Shown here piece after piece: positions 46,701-51,120 of a stretch of 64,000 nucleotides of DNA. The notes under the pieces were generated by a model. The model did not search any database and was not told the DNA's origin. It worked only from the letters and a program-made list of their open reading frames with translations. Each line of letters starts with the position of its first letter. Positions within the stretch are counted from its first letter, which is position 1. Origin of the DNA: Maratus speciosus (lineage: Eukaryota; Arthropoda; Arachnida; Araneae; Salticidae); assembly GCA_963932465.1 (NCBI GenBank), contig OZ010786.1, positions 599,281,038 to 599,345,037 on the forward strand, written 5' to 3'. A program made the position numbers and the translations under genes.

Positions 46701-47233
46701 AAAAAATCGCGCCAATATGGGGCGAATATGACATCTGTGCCATACTTTAATCTTATCGGTTTAAAATACAAAAGTATTTTGAAAATGTATTTTAAATACA
46801 TGTATTTTCGATACTGCCCAACTCTGATATACGATACATGTATATTTACATATATGTATGTATATATAACACTGGCGCCCGGCCAACCGAAAAGTAACTA
46901 AATAAAATTTGGTGTGTAGTACTTGATATTTATAAATTTTATCGTAAAAATTTTCTTTTAACTATCCTTCAGTTTAATAATCAGTGCTGTTTATAATAAT
47001 GTGAAAGGAAATTTATTAAAAATGGTTTAATATCAATAGAGAAATTCGGTGAAAATAGATTAGTTCAATTCAATACCTTTAAGTCTTTCAAGTGCCAATT
47101 CTTCAAACTCTTCCAAGGAAATTACATCAGTAGGCGGATATTTATAGAATTGTAATGGGTGTGGATACAGGGTAACATCTCTTTTCCCTGTTAGATTAAG
47201 TTGTTGCCGTTTAATTCTTGGTGTAAATTGCAT
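7793..47233 (-). CDS. PRIM2: DNA primase large subunit (p58), exons 1-6, C-terminus off the left edge
   Basis: Spliced coding region, complement of join(7793..7930, 8036..8128, 19617..19737, 25004..25095, 35936..36048, 47077..47233): 714 nt giving 238 residues with no stop. The product is the regulatory subunit of eukaryotic primase, which binds the catalytic subunit PRIM1 and DNA polymerase alpha and helps make RNA primers in the nucleus. The N-terminal half seen here is the PRIM1-binding part. The [4Fe-4S] C-terminal domain of a roughly 500-residue family protein is missing because the gene runs off the window. Alignment to the family from memory is collinear: LQFY near residue 24, RRDHISHFILRLAY near residues 105-118, LRRWF-IQE-DL near 125-135, then VPF-E-LDLV and YLN-GYAY in exon 6. 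Every intron has GT/AG ends and phases agree across all five junctions, so I take it as a functional gene rather than a pseudogene. Introns 1-4 are 11.0, 10.8, 5.3 and 11.5 kb and full of transposons; intron 5 is only 105 bp. Confidence 0.93.
8036..8128 (-). CDS. PRIM2: PRIM2 coding exon 5
   Basis: 31 codons: ISEEEINALGDNLRIGYTNT, then MHKVKNVKYYK. This corresponds to the p58 linker that begins ISDEEK in vertebrates and ends just before the VPF-DALDL motif. The acceptor is GCTTTAG, the donor GTAAG, and both sides are phase 0. It is followed after a 105-bp intron by exon 6, the only short intron in the window. Confidence 0.9.
8701..9227. mobile_element. Small hAT-like element (CAGCGTTCGAAATCC end)
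   Basis: The left end is CAGCGTTCGAAATCCTTGG and the right end ATCAATTCTACTG. Inside each end are matching GGTCCGCAGGACCAGT / TGGTCCTTTGGACCAGTGAC palindromes. The flanking octamers caacttag and ctgcttag agree at 6 of 8 positions. It lies in PRIM2 intron 4 and has no coding capacity. Confidence 0.6.
10380..11260. repeat. Degenerate tandem repeat, ~150-250-bp unit
   Basis: The motif ttattgttacaataaagtag with a following cagaaaagtttttaaaaa recurs near 10540, 10700, 10845 and 11090. Each copy is followed by a G-rich patch and an aaagagttttaaag segment. The copies are unequal in length and heavily diverged. It lies inside PRIM2 intron 4, with long G-homopolymers (about 10651-10669) in the array. 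Confidence 0.6.
11575..12710. repeat. 1.1-kb near-perfect palindrome (foldback element)
   Basis: The left arm (11575 to about 12131) is repeated almost base for base in reverse complement up to 12710, with a loop of roughly 20 bp near 12140. The arms begin atatcaatacaaaaaccctt and end aagggtttttgtattgatat. Local motifs such as gtgacgcagcactttatctt occur on both sides. The very low divergence between arms suggests a recent origin or conversion between arms. Terminal CCCTTAACGGGTTAA is itself palindromic. No coding content. Confidence 0.92.
13423..14487. mobile_element. Tc1/mariner-type non-autonomous element with ~165-bp inverted repeats
   Basis: TA dinucleotides flank both ends (13421-13422 and 14488-14489). 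The ends are CAGTCATGGAAAAATAAAAG and its near complement ending CCACGACTG. The inverted repeats extend about 165 bp and include accgaacgattggaaataaa on both sides. The centre holds a short motif, cccccttcttgatcaaggca, also found at 52680-52760. No transposase. Confidence 0.87.
14852..18787. mobile_element. Possible piggyBac-like element with TTAA end
   Basis: The left end reads TTAACCCCTTCGCGAC and the right end GTGAAGGGGTTAG, an imperfect inverted pair that fits piggyBac-type TTAA termini. The 3.9 kb between contains only short unrecognised open frames and a run of C near 16191. Because the right end is one base off TTAA and internal homology is lacking, the pairing could be chance. Confidence 0.3.
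19063..19290 (+). pseudogene. Possible BED zinc-finger relic of a hAT element
   Basis: The open frame ends with TPEIFSHLVQKHPVKKQE, resembling the second half of a BED finger (S-L--HL--KHP). A diverged related copy is at 21240-21420 (SSRSLFYFVKKHPDFK), and similarity continues beyond, including a shared ctttatt-attgaca segment. The cysteine pair is not clear. It is too decayed to assign to a specific element. Confidence 0.35.
19617..19737 (-). CDS. PRIM2: PRIM2 coding exon 4, LRRWF block
   Basis: With the AG carried from exon 3 it reads REDLRRWFIIQEVDLFRIRF, then TSETTEIKKSFMKLNDLNYDE: 41 codons. LRRWFI-QE-DL-R-RF is a p58 hallmark. Acceptor CTTGTTAG, donor GTAAG, phase 0. The same frame stays open past both splice borders by chance, so an unspliced reading frame here runs longer than the exon. 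Confidence 0.95.
20130..20620 (+). repeat. Minisatellite array B, same unit as array A
   Basis: About fifteen copies of the cctttgacgaaattt-type unit in the same orientation as the other arrays, in PRIM2 intron 3. Open frames of up to 157 codons across it (for example minus strand 19881-20354) are a product of the repeat. I could not find terminal inverted repeats for an element around this array. Confidence 0.85.
21240..21420 (+). pseudogene. Possible BED-finger relic, interrupted by a hAT derivative
   Basis: A diverged counterpart of 19063-19290, with SSRSLFYFVKKHPDFK at the matching place. After the ttgctcaggaacttgcat segment it is cut by the element at 21427 and continues from 22495 (attaattcct) as in the other copy, where aacctgcattaatacatcattaattcct is uninterrupted. 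Confidence 0.35.
21427..22486. mobile_element. hAT-like element, TAGGGATGCACC end with ATTCGG palindromes
   Basis: A perfect 8-bp duplication, atttgtac, flanks it at 21419-21426 and 22487-22494. The ends are TAGGGATGCACCGAATATTC and GTGCATCCCTA. Each end carries several gaatattcgg/ccgaatattc subterminal repeats, likely transposase binding sites. The interior is non-coding. Confidence 0.92.
23073..23180. repeat. 32-bp tandem repeat, just over three copies
   Basis: The unit aactatttacattattttt plus aagcacaaacact is repeated three times with a single base difference (attt/attc), then a partial fourth copy. Short and recent. Confidence 0.85.
23970..24656. mobile_element. hAT-like element (CAGGGTTTGTTGATAT end)
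   Basis: Ends are CAGGGTTTGTTGATAT and ATATTTACGAACACTG. The flanking octamers attgctac (23962-23969) and attgccac (24657-24664) match at 7 of 8. Subterminal regions are rich in gatatatatc/gatatttt repeats. A second, 3' part of the same family is at about 62480-62710. Confidence 0.78.
24665..24999. other. PRIM2 intron 3, sequence next to exon 3
   Basis: AT-rich sequence with no repeat ends, no open frame of interest and no recognisable element. Confidence 0.4.
25004..25095 (-). CDS. PRIM2: PRIM2 coding exon 3, RRDHISHF block
   Basis: The exon encodes TVNDKITDVIYDGRRRDHIS, then HFILRLAYCR, with two bases (AG) left over. RRRDHISHFILRLAYC is among the most conserved strings of eukaryotic p58 and is essentially identical to the animal sequence. 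The acceptor is GTTTTTTCAG. A second AG four bases further in would break the frame, so the upstream AG is chosen. The donor is GTATAC, phase 2. Confidence 0.95.
25096..26930. other. PRIM2 intron 2, first part: no element identified
   Basis: Mostly unique-looking AT-rich sequence. It includes a two-copy tandem (tatatataaccattaattaa unit, about 25810-25885), an A-run followed by a G-run at 25930-25956, and no coding signal. Confidence 0.4.
26940..27755. repeat. Tandem array, ~130-155-bp unit
   Basis: At least six diverged copies of a unit with the recurrent segments gttagtgcaggattttgaaa, cccgttcttatgacgacccg and tttgattatttattcaataa. The copies differ by many substitutions and small gaps, so the array is old. 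It lies in PRIM2 intron 2. Confidence 0.82.
28621..28975. mobile_element. hAT MITE (AGGTGCAG...CTGCACCCCTG)
   Basis: A perfect 8-bp duplication, ccactgac, lies at 28613-28620 and 28976-28983. Terminal repeats are AGGTGCAGAA at the left and TTTTCTGCACCCCTG at the right; the left end has lost about two bases relative to the right. 355 bp, non-coding. Confidence 0.82.
29365..29831. mobile_element. hAT-like element of the TAGGGATGCACC family, left end decayed
   Basis: The right end (ttcggtcaaatcactattcagtgcatcccta) is nearly identical to that at 22486, and the interior matches that element's right half (for example ttaaataac-c-aa-ca-a). The left border is uncertain. Host of the SINE at 29556-29786. 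Confidence 0.6.
29556..29786 (-). repeat. tRNA-derived SINE
   Basis: On the minus strand an A-box-like TGGCCGAGAGG (29766-29776) and a B-box-like GGTTCAGTCC (29722-29731) are spaced as in a tRNA with a long variable arm. They are followed by a roughly 150-bp body and a tail region with aaaaaaacaactaaccaacc. It interrupts a TAGGGAT-family hAT sequence; ccgaatatt flanks both sides, but this 9-mer is also a motif of the host element, so it is weak evidence for a duplication. A similar tail (ggttggttggttgctgtttt) is at 33246. Confidence 0.72.
30954..33019. mobile_element. hAT-like element (TAAGGATCGACTGAAA end)
   Basis: A perfect duplication, attaaaac, lies at 30946-30953 and 33020-33027. The left end is TAAGGATCGACTGAAAC and the right TTTTCGGTTGATCTGTA, with ttcgg/ccgaa subterminal repeats at both ends. 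It contains the palindrome at 32008-32584. No transposase frame seen. Confidence 0.82.
32008..32584. repeat. Inverted repeat / foldback, ~180-bp arms
   Basis: The left arm (about 32008-32185) and the right arm (about 32405-32584) are reverse complements with scattered mismatches. Shared segments include aacctaatttgaagaacaaa and attcaattagttct. The loop of about 220 bp is non-coding. It sits inside the hAT element at 30954-33019. Confidence 0.82.
33186..34364. mobile_element. hAT-like element (CAGACCTGCCAAC end) carrying the minisatellite
   Basis: A perfect 8-bp duplication, aacagcaa, lies at 33178-33185 and 34365-34372. The ends are CAGACCTGCCAAC and GTTGGCAGGTCTG. Subterminal cgtag/ctacg repeats are present near both ends. 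The interior is minisatellite array C. Confidence 0.92.
33570..34255 (+). repeat. Minisatellite array C
   Basis: About 22 copies of the cctttgacgaaatttgcg-type unit, in the same orientation as arrays A and B. It produces a 269-codon minus-strand frame (33331-34140) made of K/R-rich near-repeats such as FVKGSQKER and SSKDCGKTQI. This is a repeat artefact, not a gene. Confidence 0.9.
34495..34931 (-). pseudogene. Unrecognised coding relic inside the pogo-type element
   Basis: Two overlapping minus-strand frames read KKETAIAYNSRCSFLRLKN and then, in the other frame, SKFCDDERGKYFLGLLQRYL and KYLCCGSENWFHLQV. They look like one old coding region split by a frameshift, given the amino-acid composition and the well-formed C-x(n)-H residues. 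I do not recognise the family. The position suggests it belonged to the element at 29293-35137 or something inserted in it. Confidence 0.35.
35140..35935. other. PRIM2 intron 2, sequence next to exon 2
   Basis: AT-rich, with a 26-base A-run at about 35802-35827 and no recognisable element or open frame. Confidence 0.4.
35936..36048 (-). CDS. PRIM2: PRIM2 coding exon 2
   Basis: The acceptor TTTTTTAG precedes TTCTTCGA, and with the G from exon 1 the exon reads VLRLIERAGAKYSKNSSEY, then VLGDLRKMNLLQYCKA. This matches the p58 segment with the LR-L pattern and S-Y-...-L-SDLRKL-. The 113 nt plus one carried base make exactly 38 codons. The donor is GTAAG (phase 0). Confidence 0.92.
36173..36625. 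mobile_element. Mariner-type palindromic MITE (CCGGGTGTCCC end)
   Basis: TA lies on both sides (36171-36172, 36626-36627). The ends are CCGGGTGTCCCAAAAAGGAC and the complement. The inverted repeat runs about 170 bp per arm, including caaacaatagatggcgctg / cagcgccatctattgtttg. A short centre contains an ATG (36411), but no extended frame. 453 bp. Confidence 0.9.
36755..38591. mobile_element. hAT-like element of the TAGGGATGTAAC family
   Basis: The left end is TAGGGATGTAACAAATAG with attcggcc palindromes. The octamer atacaaaa is found at 36747-36754 and 38592-38599. The right end (gggataattcta) is poor compared with the expected CATCCCTA, so the border rests mainly on the octamer. The minisatellite at 37600-37990 is inside. 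Confidence 0.5.
37595..37990 (-). repeat. Tandem repeat, ~130-bp unit (three copies)
   Basis: Recurrent segment cagcatagcagtgccacctg followed by ttgagcgatataaaccaaaa, at about 37612, 37748 and 37889. Two copies of the same unit occur in the opposite orientation at 50840-51110, there reading caacaggtggcactgctatg. The unit thus travels with a dispersed element. Confidence 0.75.
39094..39509. mobile_element. piggyBac-like MITE with TTAA duplication
   Basis: TTAA flanks GGGTGTATTC at the left (39090-39093) and GAATACACCC at the right (39510-39513). 416 bp, non-coding. Related sequences, with ctgtcaaagttggcattttgaac-like segments and a gttgttgag motif, occur at about 53650-53840, 54540-54830 and 55000-55410. 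Confidence 0.7.
39700..40460 (+). repeat. Tandem array, ~150-160-bp unit, five copies
   Basis: The unit contains accatcgaaaagtgtatgaag, then ttatgcatagaattgaacca, and ends ggaagggggcgctgtaatag. Starts are at about 39705, 39858, 40010, 40162 and 40325. Short overlapping frames over it are repeat artefacts. It is preceded by a cttctatcttcaatagaaga module (39550) that also precedes the 50.6-kb repeats. Confidence 0.85.
40625..42170. mobile_element. Tc1/mariner element with IR/DR ends
   Basis: TA lies at both sides (40623-40624, 42171-42172). Terminal CAGTGGTGGAAAAAATTATA is complemented at the right by TATAATTTTTTCCAGCACTG. Each end has a second internal copy of the aattataaag motif (about 40813-40836 and 41955-41982), giving two direct repeats per inverted end, as in Sleeping Beauty-type IR/DR elements. 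Full length at 1546 bp, but its transposase is broken. Confidence 0.93.
40847..41843 (-). pseudogene. Tc1-like DD34E transposase, inactivated
   Basis: Starts MPRGKKLSNGEQIKILTLNE, with an HTH region (GMSGSNIARKIGKSKSAVNS) and an AT-hook-like GRPKSL. The catalytic core is seen as VVFSDEKKFNFDGPDGY, QLGGGSVMVWAAF, then FQ*DNASVH and SPDLNIIENL*G, so all three acidic positions can be placed. The length of about 332 codons fits the family. It is broken by a stop after RKLA (about 41622), a frameshift near 41355, and TAG stops at FQ*D (about 41146) and NL*G (about 41032). The mutations look like ordinary decay, since the gene is otherwise close to intact. Confidence 0.93.
42548..43574. mobile_element. 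Pogo-like element relic (GGGGAGAGTTGGGAGGA end)
   Basis: The left end, GGGGAGAGTTGGGAGGAGTG, is preceded by TA. The right end, cattcctcccaactctcacc, complements it. Additional tgtcccac/gtgggac motifs are in both subterminal regions. It contains the transposase tail at 42812-43290. The right flank lacks a clear TA. Confidence 0.65.
42812..43290 (-). pseudogene. C-terminal fragment of a pogo/jerky-type (DDE_1) transposase
   Basis: After a lysine-rich segment (KRKKQKKVNELSDDS) come VYYIGRVEDIDSDKE, FYFPHENDFSEVEKRDI, IMKLPQPQIICGTSRAQSYL and FSVDLSKYNM. I recall the pattern KLPQP...GT-R----L-F-VDL--YN as a frequent C-terminal region of arthropod DDE_1 transposases. Two frameshifts (near 43150 and 43100) separate the pieces. 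The catalytic domain is missing, so the element was internally deleted. Confidence 0.6.
43802..45396. mobile_element. hAT-like element (CAGGGCTTGAAATTC end) with diverged minisatellite
   Basis: The left end is CAGGGCTTGAAATTCAAG and the right end CTTGAATTTAAAGCCCTG. The octamers at the borders do not match well, so the target duplication has decayed or the ends have shifted. The interior starts with array D; the rest is non-coding. Confidence 0.65.
43885..44500 (+). repeat. Minisatellite array D, diverged variant
   Basis: About 18 copies of a roughly 33-bp unit similar to gaccgactgacaaatttcgt plus gatattttcc, which shares the gacgaaattt core and the T-run layout of arrays A-C but with consistent differences (gattgac in place of ctttgac). 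Reading frames here (for example minus 44098-44409) are repeat artefacts. Confidence 0.78.
45690..46031. mobile_element. Small hAT-like element (CAGAGTTTCCC end)
   Basis: The left end is CAGAGTTTCCCCCAGACAG and the right TTAGGGAAACTCTG. The hexamer atataa directly abuts both sides, an imperfect duplication. The interior carries ctgccctt repeats. 342 bp. Confidence 0.65.
46535..46741. mobile_element. Foldback MITE, GGCACAGATGTCATA family
   Basis: Nearly perfect 50-bp inverted repeats, GGCACAGATGTCATATTTGC and its complement, include attggcgcgattttttt on both sides. The flanking octamers atactttg/atacttta match at 7 of 8. Related to 48366-48592 and 58353-59287. Confidence 0.85.
47077..47233 (-). 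CDS. PRIM2: PRIM2 coding exon 1 (start codon)
   Basis: The ATG is the complement of 47231-47233 and opens with MQFTPRIKRQQLNL. It continues through TLYPHPLQFYKYPP and EEFEELALERLK, matching the p58 N-terminus, where a short basic start precedes a YPH-LQFY block. The exon gives 52 codons plus one base (G), followed by a GTATTG donor (phase 1). The start is the first in-frame ATG of the homologous region. Any 5' UTR lies to the right, with no clear TATA box. Confidence 0.92.
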
Positions 47234-47793
47234 TCTACAGATATACTTATATAGGAATGAAAAAACAAATACTTCAAAAGTTTACTAAAGAGAAAGAAAA
47301 AAAAGAGTGCCGTTAGGAGCTCAATCCTAGCATCGGGTTCCACCAAAAGCTAAGCTAGAACACCGGGAAGATAAGCTTTATTATGAAATTAATAAAAATA
47401 AAATTTTCACTTTCAAATCGATACATCCGAAAACCCGCCAAACATAATGTTTACATTTTGATGTTGCCATTTATAAAATGTAAACTAACTCATTTTGAGC
47501 TTAACTGCTCAATGAATGAAATTTAAATGATTGTATATGCCTAAAATACAAAAGCTTCAAAGAATATTAAATACAAAATCATTTTAAATAATAAAAAAGT
47601 ATTAATTCATAATTTTGTATTTTTTCTTTTTACATCATGTGATAAAATTTTTAGTTTCTTAATTATTACTGGCATCAAAACATTCTATTGAAAGTGATGC
47701 GTTGTTTTGGTTGTCAATAAGGTGTCTTATGTGGTAATTTCTGAATTTGAGTCCCCCCAAAAATTAAATTTTAAGTATTTTTAGAGCTTGAAT
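47234..47793. promoter_or_regulatory. Putative bidirectional promoter between PRIM2 and a candidate divergent exon
   Basis: This 560-bp gap between the PRIM2 start codon and the plus-strand candidate exon at 47794 is the only obviously transposon-poor stretch upstream of the gene. I see no TATA box, CpG island or repeat ends in it. The role is inferred from position only; no transcription start can be placed. Confidence 0.3.
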
Positions 47794-47874
47794 ATGGATC
47801 TTTCTTCTGAAATAATAGATTTACCCCATTATGTCTCTGCTTATGGTTGGATTCCCTTTGTTGTTGTCATTTTG
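47794..47874 (+). CDS. Candidate first exon of a divergent gene, short N-terminus with a membrane segment
   Basis: The ATG opens 27 codons, MDLSSEIIDLPHYVSAYGWI followed by PFVVVIL, directly followed by GTATGC, a good splice donor. An acidic start, then a YGW motif leading into a hydrophobic run, recalls the beginning of selenoprotein S (VIMP), whose membrane segment begins ATYGWY. This resemblance is short and from memory. I found no second exon with the expected coiled coil in the 16 kb downstream, which is filled with transposons. It may be an isolated chance reading frame. Confidence 0.33.
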
Positions 47875-48365
47875 GTATGCTTATGAAAGTTTTTAATGAA
47901 AATTATAATTAATACTATATTTTCTGTGTCTAGTTTTCGAAAATGTTTATATTGACATTAAGTAAATAACCTTTTTTTTGTTGTTATTTTATTAAAGTAA
48001 ATTAGTTTTAGTTTTCTCTCACATTTAATTGATTTTCTGTTACTAGGTTATATGTTTTGTTGCCTGTAATTTACAATGATTTTAATTTATATTTGTAAGC
48101 ATTTAAATTACATGGCAAATTCTTTTAAGATAATTTAATCAATACAAACTAGATTCTTTGACAGATTTAATTTTGTTTTATTTGAGAGTTAGTGTAATTT
48201 ACCCTTGTGTATTTTGTCTTCTTATGTACAAGCAATTAGTCGATAACGAGCGTAATATTTGTATTGTGTTGCATCCAAATATTTTTTCTGAAGTCTTATC
48301 GATATCAATCAATAAAAAATAGACACATTCTTCTAAATAATAATTTAAAAAAATTGTAAGTGATA
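47875..48365. other. Intergenic AT-rich stretch, nothing identified
   Basis: Very AT-rich with no repeat ends or frames; it would be the first intron if the exon at 47794 is real. Confidence 0.35.
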
Positions 48366-48592
48366 GGTGTTAAGATGTTATATATTCCCGCGGCCGCCAT
48401 CTTGGATTTCTCGGCGATGTTTTGTTGGCGTTTATCGATAAGACAACCCCGACGAGTAACGTGTTCTGGCAACCCCGTTAAGTCTAACAGGCACATAAAT
48501 CTGCGTGGCGACATTTACTTGGCGGAAAAGGAGTTTTCATGCCAAGAAAAAAATCCAAGATGGCGGCAGCGGGAATATATAACATCTGTTCC
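48366..48592. mobile_element. Foldback MITE, AGATGTTATA family member
   Basis: Arms agatgttatatattcccgc and the complement are followed inward by gccgccatcttggattt. The centre is comparatively GC-rich. The right end, catctgttcc, agrees with the 58353 element's ggaacagatg. The left terminus is slightly altered and no duplication is evident. Short open frames over it are not genes. Confidence 0.75.
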
Positions 48593-49614
48593 AAAATATT
48601 TATTAATAAATTTTCTGCTGTACATTTAACAGATATTAAAGGGGTTTTCTTTTTTTTCCTTCCATCTTTTCTTACGTGTGTAGTCTTGAGTAATGAATAT
48701 AGTTCATTCCGGAATAGCTCATTCATTCATTGATGTATGATTTCCTGTTCAATTAAAGTGCAGTGCTGCTGTGTTACATTATCATGCACATCCAAAAAGA
48801 CATTTGTTAACTTAATCAATATTCATTATTTGAATCAGTATAAAGTCCTGAGAAAAATCTTTGTTTGCAAAGGATTAGGGTCAAGTGGGGGAGTGGTTAT
48901 AAAAACAGACTTTTCTAACTTTCAGAGGATACATCAGAATTTCTGTAATGTTTCCTAAAATTTTGGGTGTTATTTTACATTATATTACTCTAGAGTACAT
49001 CCATATCCATTTCAGAAATATTTTTGGGGAATAACATATTTTTTCAGGCATGTTTTTATGACCACTTTACCCCAGGGGGTGGTGTAAAGTGGTCACATTG
49101 AAAAAGTGCAATAAAAAAAATAAACAAATAAAAAGTGACATTTTATTATTTACAAGCATTTTAAACAACCTTTATAATAAGTTATCTGTCATTTTATTTT
49201 ATTAAAGTGTAAATTTGTAATGTTAAAATTGTTTGTTGTTAAAATTTCGTTCTTCAAGGATTTTAATCACATCTGACTCTGGAAAAGTATAATGATTGCC
49301 AAATTTGGATTTTTTTAAATATTCTTTAAGAAAAATAAATCCCCATTTTAATCAGGTTTTTTTCCAATAAATTGCTTTATTGATTTCTTCATTTCATATC
49401 TTACCAACACTCAAGATCCTTTGGTTTGAGATGTGTTTGGCGGTTATAAATGGATTCAAAAGATGTTGACAAGAGTTATTTTTTTTGTTTTCAGGACTTT
49501 CTTGTGGACCATTTTCTTATATAATACAAGTATAGGTATTAGAAAAAGTAGTTACTTTGTTGATTGTAAAATTAGTTCCTATAACCTTTGTAAGCAATTC
49601 GGATTTGCGTTTAG

Positions 49615-49839
49615 TTAATATTCATTTCCCGAACATTTTTCAAAGTTTTTGAGATAATCAGATCCTGGTGGTTTTAATCTAAAAGGACTTTCTCTGTTAT
49701 TTAAATAGTTAAATGGACATCCATATTGTGCAAAAAAATTCAAGCTTTCAGCAATACAAGATTCTTCTTCTAATAACATCCATGATTCTCTTCCTGGACT
49801 TTTATGCTGCAGCAGCCTATACTGACTGCTGCTTTTCAC
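49615..49839 (-). pseudogene. Pogo/CENP-B-type transposase DNA-binding fragment
   Basis: The frame reads SWMLLEEESCIAESLNFFAQ, then YGCPFN, and RLKPPGSDYLKNFEK. The E-E-E---A-----A-YG-P spacing followed by PG-D(W/Y)---F resembles the CENP-B/pogo HTH region (PGRDWL--FLKR). Downstream on the same strand, FPESDVIKILEERNF (about 49240-49290) may be a continuation. Stops interrupt. The assignment rests on these short motifs. Confidence 0.5.
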
Positions 49840-50389
49840 AGCTAGCAGCGTTAAATGAAAACTAGTATGGAGTAATTATTATGATTCTTCCTCACATGTT
49901 CTAACCATGTTGAAACTACAAAAAATAGTTGTTTTAAAAGTTCTCCAAAATATTAGTCAGTAAATAACACTATTCTGAACCTATTAAAAATTAAACCTAA
50001 CCTTTTTTAACCCCCATATTATAAACTATTACTGAATAATAATTATTTGCAGTTAATTTTTAATAATATTTAATAAACTGGGATTGCATATAATGAATAA
50101 TTTAACTCAGACCAAATATCTATAGGTTAAAGGGATGCATCACAAAGGTCGAAAAACGCCTTTTCTCAATAGATGGCACGGACTTTCACAGGTCGGGAGC
50201 GAATACTTTCATTTTCTGGCAAGCCATGTGAACTACTGACGTCTCATATATGTTCCCCGAGATAGTCCCCTATCTTTCCTCCGAGGTCATCACTCTCGGT
50301 TCAAAGTCAAATCCACAAAGCACAAAAAGAAAAGGGGACACGGCTGATCTTTATCTACATGGATCGGGCTGGTCAATTTTGGATTCTGG

Positions 50390-51120
50390 TCAATTTTTAC
50401 TTTCATCTATCTTTACAGGAAGAATATTGGATTCGCGAATTTTTGCTTTTTCTACAGTGTTGAATTCAGACACTTTTCTCCGGGAGGGATTTCTATTGCT
50501 CTGGGAGGGGACATTATAGAATTCCGGGGGGAGGGATTGCACTTTTTGAACATTGAAAATACAAAATCTCAAATCTTCCGGACATCCCATTGCCCCCCTC
50601 CCCCCTGAATTCAACAATGTTTTTCTATCTTTACAAGAAGAAAGTATTGGATTCGTGAAAATTTTCGAATTCCGGTTTTCGATGAATTTACACGTTTTAG
50701 GGGTCAAACATTCCAAAAAACATGTTTTTACTAAACGTCTGTCTGTATGTGACACAAATTTTGTGGCCGCTTTATCTCAAACTAATGCACGGAATTTAAT
50801 AAAAATTTATATTCAGTTAGTCGATGATATAAATTGATGCTGATTAGTTTTTGGTGTAAATTGTTCAACAGGTGGCACTGCTATGCTGCATTTTTCGCAA
50901 TTTATCGCAATAGTTCTATCTGAAGAACTAAAGCACAGATTTACATCAAACCTCAGATTCGGTTAATCCTTAACATGAGTTGATGCTGTTTGCATTTTGG
51001 TGTGAATCGCCCAACAGGTGGTGCTGCTATGCTGCATTTTTCACGATTTCCGCAATAGCTCTATCGCAAGAATTAATGCACGAATTTTCATCAAACTTCA
51101 GATTCAGTTTTTCCCGCCCC
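50390..51120 (+). repeat. Dispersed module with tatctttacaagaagaaag motifs and two 130-bp tandem copies
   Basis: tctatctttacaagaagaaa occurs at about 50405 (variant) and 50627, followed by a gtctgtctg block. Two copies of the caacaggtggcactgctatg unit lie at about 50867 and 51012. This mirrors, in inverted orientation, the 37.6-kb array, and shares its leader with the 39.5-kb array. Probably the remains of a Helitron or similar repeat-bearing element; the class is not shown by the sequence. Confidence 0.55.

Larger units (their letters stand above)
36651..46826. mobile_element. hAT element (CAGAGTTGGGC end), split to 10.2 kb by later insertions
   Basis: A perfect 8-bp duplication, atatacga, lies at 36643-36650 and 46827-46834. 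The ends are CAGAGTTGGGCAAAATACAT and the right complement CAGAGTTGGGCAGTATCGAA, followed by aaaatacatt repeats on both sides. The original element was about 0.4-1 kb; the rest consists of insertions 36755-38591, 38653-45621, 45690-46031 and 46535-46741. Confidence 0.88.
36121..46898. mobile_element. Outermost 10.8-kb composite element filling PRIM2 intron 1
   Basis: Terminal inverted repeats match at about 27 of the first 32 positions: GGTACTTTTAGGTTAACCGG at the left and the complement GTTACTTTTCGGTTGGCCGG at the right, both followed by GGGC-CCAGTGTTA. The 8-bp flanks taaataaa (36113-36120, 46899-46906) are identical, though low in complexity. Apart from its ends it consists of younger insertions (36173-36625 and 36651-46826), so the original element was only about 150 bp or is mostly lost. 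Confidence 0.75.

Noticed and set aside
48360..48726. Three overlapping short reading frames around 48.3-48.7 kb
   Set aside because: They lie on the inverted arms and GC-richer centre of a foldback MITE and mirror each other; no coding evidence.
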